From the NCBI GenBank assembly GCA_033675265.1, contig JAUJYZ010001494.1, forward strand, positions 214,001 through 278,000: 64,000 nt of DNA, given 5' to 3'. This DNA comes from Actinostola sp. cb2023 (Eukaryota > Cnidaria > Anthozoa > Actiniaria > Actinostolidae). A program made the position numbers and the translations under genes. The notes beneath the pieces were generated by a model. It saw nothing but the letters and a program-made list of their open reading frames with translations. It was not told the DNA's origin and made no database searches. This document shows, piece by piece, positions 1-11,600 of the stretch (positions are counted from its first letter, which is position 1; the number at the start of each line of letters is the position of its first letter).

Positions 1-50
1 TGTGGACCTCGGAGCAAGATCCCCCGGAACAGGCTGAAGTGGAACCCTGA
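1..50 (+). CDS. Possible C-terminal end of an upstream gene
   Basis: The third reading frame is open from the window edge to a TGA at 48-50 and reads WTSEQDPPEQAEVEP, a polar acidic tail of the kind often found at protein C-termini. A plus-strand AATAAA lies 417 bp downstream, which would fit a last exon plus 3' UTR. The first frame is also open, to about position 125, so the choice of frame is not certain. The protein family cannot be recognised from this little sequence. Confidence 0.3.
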   Translation, partial: WTSEQDPPEQAEVEP

Positions 51-466
51 AACCAGTTTAGGACATACCAAACGTTCGAAAGTAGGCGTTTATTTGAATT
101 TTACATTCAAAAACTGTCAAATTTAGGCAAGCTGCCTTATTTTGTTGTTGTTGATTTTGATGTGTGAAGTTATCTATCTCATGTAGTATTGGGTATTATG
201 CTTTTAAATTTACATGACACTACAATATTGTAGTTCATGGAAGTCCATATCTTGTACCCTTGACAATCATTGCTTGTTTCCAACCCTGTCACCTCCTCTA
301 AACCCTTGTAAAATCAGCAGTTTAGTGACGTTATGTCGGTACGTCTGTACGTGATATATACATAGGTAGATGTATATATATATATTTAAAATTGATAAAC
401 CAGAGCTTTCTGCACTGTAATTGAATTACTCATCAGTTGTACGTATTAACATAATATTCTCTTTTC

Positions 467-472
467 AATAAA
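467..472 (+). promoter_or_regulatory. Polyadenylation signal AATAAA
   Basis: A canonical AATAAA on the plus strand, followed by a T-rich stretch. It would end the transcript of the gene whose tail may lie at 1-50. Between 473 and 1925 I see no gene, only A+T-rich sequence without obvious coding potential. Confidence 0.4.
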
Positions 473-1925
473 GGCTTGTTAAACACTGTTGTCAAAAGAA
501 TGGAGCTCTTGTCGTTGGCTTATGTATCATTAAGTGAAATCCAATAATACCCTGTTTGGCATGACCCTTTAGGCCTTAAAAGGAAATGTTCAGGGGATTG
601 ATCATGCAAATTTCCAGATTGCAACATTTCCCTGTGGAATACAACTCCCAAGGGACCTCAAATGCTTGTTTGTTGATTGACTCTTGTTTCTGACGATAAT
701 TAACAAATTCTGATCCAACAAGTCAATTGATTTGTAGTGTAGGGACACGTTTGGTGGTTTCCCTTCTTATTATATTGGTTCTTATTATATTGATTTCTTG
801 TGATTATGACATACAATACAATTGACTTTCAGCTTAGGAAGCAATCAAGAACAGAGGGTCATTCATTTACTTAAAAAAAACACTACATCAGTACCTTTCT
901 CAAAGTAACAGACGATTTACTGCCTTCCAAAGATTTGATCAAAAGAAATAGACAATCTAGTAGAACCAGCAGTGCCGAGTTCACTCGTCTATCTCGCTCC
1001 GATTGCCAGGAAAGCCATCAGATATTTTATTTTAAAAGCAGCGAGACCTCGGTTACTTGCATTTTAAGAAAGGCTTTATTATTATGATTATCATTATTTA
1101 GACTGAAAGGGGACACATTTATATTTGAGTGACACTTTTTTCAGAATTTTTATTTTTTCCCCAAAAACATAGGATATAATAAAATGATTGTTTAAAAACA
1201 ATATACTGGTTATTTTAATGTAATATATTACAGCAGTGGAGTTCCTTCAACCAAAATCCATGGTCTAAATCAAGGGGCCAATATTGAAGTTTCAGATCAG
1301 CTGTCGTTAGAAATTGAATAATATTACTATTTCAACTACATTTCTAATAATATCAAGATGACATAGTAAGCAGAATATTTCCTGGTTGACTACCTTAAAA
1401 GTTTCATTGTCTAGATAGAAAATTAAAGAAATAGTCAATAGTATTGAAATCTTAATTGAGAGAATATGACAAGGCACAAAGTTAGTGATTGGGAAATTAA
1501 TCATGAATGTCAGTTAATTGGGAGAAAATATATTCCGTATTGGGTTAATCATCAGTGATGTAACCGAGTCTCACAGATGATGGTAAAACCAGTCTTTTAT
1601 ATCTACAATTTGCAATATGAAATAACAATATGATTCTTTATTACAAACATTTCAGTTGTACGAATGTCTGCATGTAAGATATTGAACAAAGAACTTTACA
1701 AATATGGCTGGTATTTTATAGATGCTATTTAAATACTTTCATAATGACATAATGGCTTCTCCATGGGAGCAATCACTAAAAATATGCACATTTCACAACT
1801 CATTTATTCCATGTTGATGTATTGATAATACTGGGCAGCCTTTCTAATAATAACTGTTAGTCATAACAATGCTTCCAATTTCATGTGATGAATACAGGCC
1901 CAGGGTGTAAGAACCTTACATACTA

Positions 1926-2042
1926 GAGTGGTTTTCATAAACCAGTGAAACAGAACTATTAGTGTGTAACACAATGGAATTAGAATGTACTATAAATGTG
2001 TATTTGGCTAATGTCTATTCCACAGGTTTATGAAAACCACTC
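1926..2042. mobile_element. Short palindromic MITE with TA flanks
   Basis: A 117-bp element whose ends are inverted copies of about 22 bp, beginning GAGTGGTTTTCATAAACC. It is flanked on both sides by TA, as expected for a Tc1/mariner-type target duplication. It has no coding capacity. Confidence 0.6.
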
Positions 2043-2353
2043 TAACAATGTATTGCTAAGTTTCAATATAACCATAACAATTTATTCATTAATATAGGGA
2101 GTCATTGATCCACCAATCCAGTAGTCAAAGAGGTCCAGAGATGTACAGCACTTAGACCACTGTATTTGGTTTTGGTTTTATTTTGTACAAAATAGTGCAA
2201 ACCACTCAACCGATATATCATCATTATCTTTATTGCAAGATGAGAAATGCACCTTAGAATGTTATAGAAACAAATGAAGGTGAGTATTGTAAAAAGCAAT
2301 TTCCATGTGCTCAATTTCCATTTATTTCTTTAGTTGGTACGTAACACAAAACA

Positions 2354-2359
2354 TTTATT
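2354..2359 (-). promoter_or_regulatory. Candidate poly(A) signal of POLI
   Basis: AATAAA on the minus strand about 340 bp beyond the POLI stop codon. It is a plausible 3' end for that transcript. A second AATAAA lies slightly further downstream, so the exact site is uncertain. Confidence 0.35.
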
Positions 2360-2695
2360 TCTCTAATAATTGTGAACTCTTTTTCAAGGACATAATGTAA
2401 GCACTAAATGGTTGAGCAATCTCATTAATCAAGGCCGTTGGTGCCAGTTTTTAAGTAGCCAGGTTTTCAAAATCGGGAAAAAAATAATATAATCACTCAA
2501 GACACACACCATCCCCCAACACCCTGTGTGATTCGAAAAGTGGTCCAGTTTACCGTACTGGTGGCTACGGCCCTGTTATAATTACCACAAGTTATTTGAA
2601 CTGATCCAATGTTAAATATGATGGACACAGTGACAGAGCAGTTCTTGTTGATGTGCGCAGTAAGAAGACTTAGGCCTGCATACTAGCTGTTTTGA

Positions 2696-5600
2696 TTAGG
2701 ACTTGGAGAAATACTTCAGCAGGCCAGTAGCAGGTGGTTGCTTTGGACTTTTCTTTTTCTTTTTTTGTTCAAGTTCCCAATGCTGCATGAATTCTCTTTG
2801 AACTTCCTCAGGAAGGGAGTTGAAAACTTCAGTATCAATATCACTTGGTATATCTGCTTTACAAATTGTATTTTCCATTTCCTTCTCCAATAAAGACATT
2901 TCATTGGATGCTGCAGTTATGTCACTTGACTCTGCTTGTTGAAAGGAACCAAGTGAACCATCCTTGGATGATTCATCTGCATGTAGTGGCCGGGCTCTTT
3001 CACAGTTTTGGATGGGTTTTCTAAAGTGATCTTTTCCCAAAGAACTTGCTGAACTTCCTGGTTCGCTAACTACTTCATATCCACTCTCAGAAGTATCATT
3101 TTCACAAAGAGAAGAGTTTGTACTTGTGGGCTTATTGTGACAGTTTGAGAAAAAATTCCTCAAACCTGTTTTTACTCCTTTTGTTGGTTTTTGAAACTTC
3201 GTCAAACATACATTTAGTAATTTGATATTAAATGGTTGATTGATATTTATTAACTTCTTGAAAAGGTACAATGCCACAGATAGAAGAATGTCTTGCCTCT
3301 GATCTTTTGCAAGTCCAGAAAGAGTGAACTTGGATGGCAGGGGGCACTGTCGACTTTCTCTTCTGTCTCCGGCTTGTTCCTCAATCCCCTGTCTTATTGT
3401 CAAGCGCACGGTCTGTGGGCAGCCAAGATCATCGGTTAGTCTGGAGACAAGGTTGCTGTTAAGACTTTTGAGGTTTTTAGTGACATCACTAAGAGTAGAA
3501 CACTCATAATATGTGTCTTCCTCACTGATAGACTTTGGATTTCCTGATGGAATAACATCTGTGTCATCAATTCCATAGCTCAATCTCTTCAAAGTTAAAG
3601 CCAGAGGAGTATCTCCAAATTCTGCTTGGATTGCTTCTAAAGAACATGACTGTAGGTCTTGAACTGAATTGACTCTAATTGACTGCAGTCTTTTGGCCGA
3701 ACTGCTACCAACTCCTTAAAAAGGAAATAAAAAAATCAATATTGAAGGAATGATTACAATTTTACCTAATTAATTCACCTAGCTGACACCTTACAAACCA
3801 CTGACACCTTACCAACCACTCACTGACACCTTACACCAACCACTTACTGACACCTTACCAACCACTGACACCTTACCAACCACTACTGACACCACTTTGA
3901 CACCTTACCAACCACTTACTGACACTGACAACCACTTACTACCAACCACCAACCACTGACACCTTACTTACCAACCACTTACTGACACCATTACCAACCA
4001 CTTACTGACACACTTACTCACCTTACCCACTTACCACTTACTGACACTTACAACCTTACTGACAACCAACCACTGACACCTGACAACCACTTACTGACAC
4101 ACTCACCACTTACTGACACCTTACCAACCACTTACTGACACCTTACCTGACACCTTACCAACCACTTACTGACACCTTACCAACCACTTACTGACACCTA
4201 CCACTTACTGACAACCACTTACTGACACACCACTTACCAACCACACTTACTGACTTGACACCTTACCAACCACTACCAACCACTTACTGACCACTTACTG
4301 ACACCTTACCAACCACTTACTGACACCTTACCAACCACTTACTGACACCTTACCAACCACTTACTGACACACCTTACCAACCACTTACTGACACTTACTT
4401 ACCAACCACTTTACTGACACTTACTGACCTACCAACCCATACTGACACACTTACTGACAAACCAACTTACTGACTTACTGACTTACTTACCATTACCAAC
4501 CACTTACTGACACCTTACCAACTTACTGACACCTTACCAACCACTTACTGACACCTTACCAACCACTTACTACACTTAACTTACCAACCACTTACTGACA
4601 CCTTACCAACCACTTACTGACACCCTACCAACCACTTACTGACACACCTTTACCAACCACTTACTGACACCTTACAAACACACTTACAGACACCCTTACC
4701 AACAACCACTTACTGACACACTTTACCTTAACCACTTACTGACACCTTACTTACTGAACCACTTACTGACACCTTACCAACCACTTACTGACACATTACC
4801 AACCACTTACTGACACCACTACTGACACCTTACAAACCACTTACTGACACCTTACCAACCACCTGACACTTACCAACCACTTACTGACACTTACTTACAA
4901 CCACCTTACCAACCAACTGACACCCACTTACTGACACTTACTGACACCTTACCAACCACTTACTGACACCACTTACTGACACTTACCAACCACTTACTGA
5001 CACAACCACTTACTGACACCAACCACTTACTGACACCTTACCAACCACTTACTGACACCTTACCACCACCACTGACACTTACCAACCACTTACTGACACC
5101 TTACCAACCACTTACTGACACCTTACCAACCACTTACTGACACCTTACCAACCACTTACTGACCAACCACTTACTGACACCTTACCACTTACTGACACCT
5201 TACCAACCACTTACTGACCTTACCAACCACTTACTGACACCTTACAACCACTTACTGACACCTTACCAACCACTTTACTGACACCTTACCAACCACTTAC
5301 TGACACCTTACCACCAACCACTTACTGACACCTTACCAACCACTTACTGACACCTTACCAACCACTTACTGACACCTTACCAACCACTTACTGACACCTT
5401 ACCAACCACTTACTGACACCTTACTACCAACCACTTACTGACACACTTTACCACCAACCACTTACTGACACCTTACCAACCACTTACTGACACCTTACTT
5501 ACTGACACCTTACCAACCACTTACTGACACCACTTACTACTTACCAACCACCACTTACTGACACCTTACTGACAACCACACTTTACTTACTGACACCTTA

Positions 5601-8600
5601 CCAACCACTTACTGACACCTTACCAACCACTTACTGACACCCTTACCAACCACTTACTGACACCCTTACCTTACAACCACTTACTGACACCTTACCAACC
5701 ACTTACTACTGACACCTTACACCCCTTACTGACACCAACCACTTACTGACACATTACCAACCACTTACTGACACCCTACCAACCACTTACTGACACCTTA
5801 CCAACCACTTACAGACACCTTACACAACACTTACTGACACCTTACCAACACTTACTGACACTTACTGACACCTTACCAACCACTTACTGACACATTACCA
5901 ACCACTTACTGACACCCTGACACTTACCAACCAACTGACACTTACTGACACCTTACCAACCACTTACTGACACCTTACCAACCACTTACTGACACCCTAC
6001 CAACCACTTACTGACACACTTACCAACCACTTACTGACCACTTTACCACCAACCACTTACTGACACCCTTACTGACACCTTACCAACCACTTACTGACAC
6101 CACTTACCATTACAACCACTTACTGACACCCTACCAACCACTTACTGACACCTTACCAACCACTTACTTACACCTTACCAACCACTTACTGACACCTTAC
6201 CAACCACTTACTGACACCTTACCAACCACTCACTGACACCTTACCAACCACTTACTGACACCTTACAAGCCACTTACTGACACCTCACCACTTACTGACA
6301 CCTTACACTTACTGACACCCTACCAACCACTTACTGAACCTTACCAACCACTTACTGACATAGCCACTTACTGACAACCAACCACTTACTGACACCTTAC
6401 CAACCACTTACTGACACCTTACCAACCACTTACTGACACCTTACCAACCACTTACTGACACCTTACCAATCACTTACTGACATCTTACCAACTACTTACA
6501 AACCACTTCCTGACACCTTACCAACCACTTACTGACGTCATACCACGTATATGATGTATGTGTGCATCTTTTTGATGGGTTTTCTGTGGTAGAGTGCATG
6601 CACGCGATACATATTATGTTGGGCTCCCTGTGCATTTCCCATAAGATTGCAGGTTGAAATGCAGTATTGGAAACCCATCAAAAAGACGCATGCATACAAA
6701 AGTAGCCTCACAAGACATGGTTGGGCTAGCTGCCTGTGTCTATACCTGGGATTTTCCTGGCAGGAAGAACCTGCATAAATGTAATCACATCCCCTGGAAA
6801 CAATATTGTTTGCTGGTTTGGTTTATGGCATTCACCAGCCAACTTGGCAAGTATTTTGTTGTGTGAAATACCTGCACAACACGTCAAACCAGTTTGATCA
6901 AAGATTAGCTTTCGGATTTCTGATGCAAGATGTGAACCCATGACAAGTCTCTGATGGCATCCACACATACATTTCTGTCAAAGAAAAGAAAATGTTTAAC
7001 AACCTGGGAGATGCTCATATATGTTAGTTGTAGCAAAATATTTTTCATGTTGTTATGTTTGAGGCACGCCCACTGCTATGCGGTGTGGGTGTGTCCCCCA
7101 TGGGATCACTGTATGATACATTGTATACTAGTCGTTTCTGGTAGAAAGTGTAGTGCTGCGAGTTGTGCACTGCCGTACATGTAGCTTTCAATGCATACAT
7201 GTGGCTGTCCCTTGTCAGCAAGGCACATTTGTGGTAAAATAAAATAATAAAATGCAGTATAATAATAATAATAACTTTATTACTGTGTCATGTGTTCTAA
7301 CTTACAAGAAACTAATTCGAGACACATATCTATACCCACTAAAATCCCTAACCCCTCCCATATCTCTACTGATTCTCATTTCCACCCTTGTCCCCATTGT
7401 TCCCATCCCACATCCGGCCATTGATTCTCATTTCTGTCCCGGTCACATTGTCCCCTTCCATGTCTCTATTAATTCTCATTCCCACCCGAGTTTCTATATA
7501 CATTGTACACCATTAAAATGGTGTATGGTGTTGCTTAATACAAATGCTAACACTATAATAATCTGGTCATAGACAGACAGCTATAGACATGTACAAGCAC
7601 TAAAAGCATGCAATACTTTGCACTATTTATCATATGTTGCACGCTTTTAATAGTTTGTACTCTACTGATATGCAGTAATTAATACAAATATGGATTCAAT
7701 GAAATAGAGAATTGTGTTTGGTGTATATTAATATATACAATGTTACTGGCCAGATATCAGGAAATATGTCGAAGCCTCATAGCACACTTGTAGAAGATAA
7801 AAGTACATCAGGATGGATCGTATAATTTGATTCAGTAGTTGCCTCAATGCCAATGGCATGGGCCGGATTGGTTTGACGAAGACCAACAAACTCGATCAGG
7901 TAGATAGGTCAGCGACTCTGTATCTGGGATACTGTGTCTTTCAAAAGCATCTGAAAGAAGGCTGTAGAAGTACTCCATTGTGGAACTCAGGACGCGACTG
8001 ACACACAACAGCGCTGAAAACTCATAAAACAACATTGTCTTCCCCTTGAAATGTCACTAAATTGTTCATGACCCTGACGAATGCTTCCAACAATGAATAA
8101 AGTTGCATTTGACATAATAGATTTGTAGAAAACGAACACTTTCCTGGCTTGAATCAGCGAAAAATAAACGATACTCCAACGTTAACGAGTATTGAACGTG
8201 TTGTGAGTGTGCGCTGATCAAAAGTACCGTGGCTCACAAATCATCTCCACAAACCCGGCCGTGAAATGCAGTCGAGATTCTCGTTGCATCCACATAAGTG
8301 CCCAGATCCCACACGACCACACATGACACAGGAACTCCGTCAAGATTAGTTTCGCTAGTATATACCACTCCTTCAAGTGCATTTGTTACTTGACATCTTC
8401 CAGTACATTTCAGTAACTGTTACATCCTTTGCCAGTTCCCGAGTTTGCTTTTCTTGTAGTTATTTTCTTTGTTCACAAACTAGTTATAAGTCGAGTATAC
8501 AGCTATTTCAAAAAACGTTGTCTCGTGCTTCGTGCGTATTGCGCATTACGTTTTGCATATGATTATACTGAGAATCATTTTTCTACTCACTGAGCTCAAA

Positions 8601-11600
8601 ATGTCGACAATCCAAAAAACTTTCGATCGAAGCCAATCACTATATATGGTGGCGGCATGACTGTTTTATACACCTAAGACGCATTTCAATCATCGAATAC
8701 ACAATGCGATGCGCAAAGTGCAATACACAATGTGCAATATGCACGAAACACGAGACAACCTTTTTTTGAAATAGCTGTATTTAAAATTATGCACCTTTTA
8801 GCAAAACTCCCTAGGTGCCCAGTATCCGGCCAAGAGGAACTAAACTAAGTCATTTACCCTTTTTGTGAATGCTGATTTTGTTTTGCATCGATTTGTAAAT
8901 AGAATCGGCTTTATAGCAACAAGGTGTCTAGTCTTTGCGAAGGAGATTACAAGGGATAAGGTGTCATACTTAGGGGGTAGATGTAATGTTTCAAAGCCGA
9001 GAATGAGGACTAGACGGGGTTTCCAGTCCTAGTCCTCATTCTCGGCTTTGGAACGACTTCTCATACTCATTAATTATTACATGCAATGGCCTAAAGGCAA
9101 TAAATAAAGAGTTGCAAGATTTTAGCCCGGAAAAGCAAGAATTCCAGTCTGCATATTCTCTGCTCATGCGCAGAGTCGAGGACATCGTATCCCACATGTG
9201 TTGGACTCTTGAGTAGCATGAAGTAGAGCCTGCTTTCAGATTGAATCTAATTCGGACAGAGTGGTATTGCCTCTACTCTGTCCAAGGTCCCGATGATTGT
9301 TATAGGAGGGATAAGAACTCAGGAAAGAGTAATTTGAAATCCATCATTTCAAAGTCCTTGGACTTTGAAATCCATTTCAAAGTACTCTTGAGCGGACTTT
9401 CCGGGGTTTCCAGGTCCATCATGTGACCGGATTTGATGCACTGGATTGGCTGGTTACCTCATGAATAATTAATGAGTATGAGAAGTAAGGGACAACTGTG
9501 CGTGCAGCAAGCGACTGGTCAAGGTGATCATGGTAAATATAATATTTGTTTTTTTTAGTTGTTGTAGAAATACATGTACATTTATAATAAACGAAATATG
9601 GTACAATCATATCAGTTTTAATGCACGTTTATTTCTAGAACAGTTTTCTCCTCCATTCACTCTTCTCATGCGTACTGATTTTTAAGATCAGCAAACCGGT
9701 TTCTTTCTGGTGCAAACAGCCTATATGATCTGAAAGAGTTTGTCTGAAAGAACATTTCTGGAAAGTTTCGATGGTATAGGATAAAATCTCAAAAAGTTAT
9801 CGGGATGACATTTATAGACTTTAGTATGGGATTTTGCCATCATGTGTTGCAAGCCTCGTTTTTGTTTTTTCAGAATTTAAATCATTCATAACTTCGCAGA
9901 GATATATAATTTCGTCATGAAATTAGTTATATAAGTATAATGTAGAAGTTTCATGACAAAATTATATATCTCTGCGAAGTTATGAATGATTTAAATTCTG
10001 AAAAAACATCAAAACGAGGCTTGCAACGCATGACGGCAAAATCCCATACTAAAGTCTATAAATGTCATCCCGATAACTTTTTGAGATTTTATCCTAACCA
10101 TCGAAACTTTCCAGAAATGTTCTTTCAGACAAACTCTTTCAGATCATATAGGCTGTTTGCACCAGAAAGAAACCAGTTTGCTGCTCTTAAAAATCAGTAC
10201 GCATGAGAAGAGTGAATTGCATTGCTCCATGCACTGCTGAACGCACTTCATCCAGAATGCACTGTTCGCGTCCATCTTTAAGGAGCACGAGATGACAGCT
10301 CCTCCTTGTAAATGTTGCTCTGGCCACTGGCGAAGCTCTTGCATGGATTGCCAGTTTGCTAACTGCAATGTATGGGTGAATATGTTGATTCTCAACAATG
10401 CATGACAATGTGCCTCTGAGTGGCTAGAAACTGGAACCCTATGTCGAATTCGAAACGAAACTTTTGACTGCTGAAATTCAATAACATTTGAATTCTGCCT
10501 GATATTGAAACATGCTCTAAGCGCCGTTATCCTTAGTCTATCATTGCTGTATAAATTGAGAAATTTGGCTAAACATTTCCTATCAAACGAGACATTAGCT
10601 CACCTACAGTAGTTTTACTGCGCGCAAGTGAAAAGCATAAATAATAGCATATGAAGATTTACTCACCTGAGCAAAATTTGTTCTCGATCGAGTCTCTTTG
10701 AGCAAAAATGCAGCAAAAACTACCATTGAGAAGCTGGAATGTTCGGATTCTTATCTGAATACTTCAGTCGGCGATGAATTATAACCCCGACAAAAAAAAT
10801 CAAATCAAAGTTTTTTGGCCGGATACTGGTACAGGCCGGAAACTGGGCACCATACTGTATGCACTATTAAACACTGATTTGCTGGATGGCCACCATCCAA
10901 CTTGTAATGTATGAAACGTTGTCTATTTGGCTTAGCGAAGCGAAAGAGAATAGAAATGTCTGTGTTGTTGTGTAAATGTGGATAAGCAACCGTTAGCCTG
11001 CGTGGCGGCCCAAAGGGTACGGATCGGAGGGACTAGGGATCGGAAGGAGAAGGGGACTAAGGAGAGGAGGGGAAAAGGAGGGGGAATGGGGAGAAAGGGC
11101 CTGCAGCGAAGACCCTTGATTCTACCGAACACCCCCTATTAAAAATTCCTAGTCCTGCATGCTGTCAAGTGTCATCTGTCAGAATTACCCAACTACGTTT
11201 GAGTTATCAAACATACATTACTTCCGTTTCTTGTCAAAACATTACCGACACCAGTGTAGAAATCTTCACTGCTGAGAGAAATGTCAGAGGATTCTATCGT
11301 CAAAGTCGAAAATCAATTGAAAATAACGTGAATGAAGTGTGTCGGTTGTGCGATGTGAGTTTAAGAGTATTAAAAGAGTGGATCTTGTTCGCTAAAGTCC
11401 TGCATAAATCTCTTCCAGAAAGGAAAGAAATCGATCGTCTGTATTAAACGCTCTCTGCCGATGCGTAAACAATGTCGACTGCCGTCAGGCATCTTCGAGA
11501 TTGTCGAGATCAAAGATGGTAACCCATTATTTAAGCCCATGGCTTCAACTTCCATAATCTGGTGTTTGATAATGCTCACCAAAGGAGTGATAACTAGAAT

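Noticed and set aside
3781..6534. Possible CRISPR array (short repeated units)
   Set aside because: Units are contiguous without unique spacers and lie in an intron of an animal gene: a minisatellite.
11169..11447. 92-codon plus-strand frame with a CRLC motif
   Set aside because: No recognisable family and no splice or start support. It overlaps the region carrying the minus-strand helicase remnant and its flanks.
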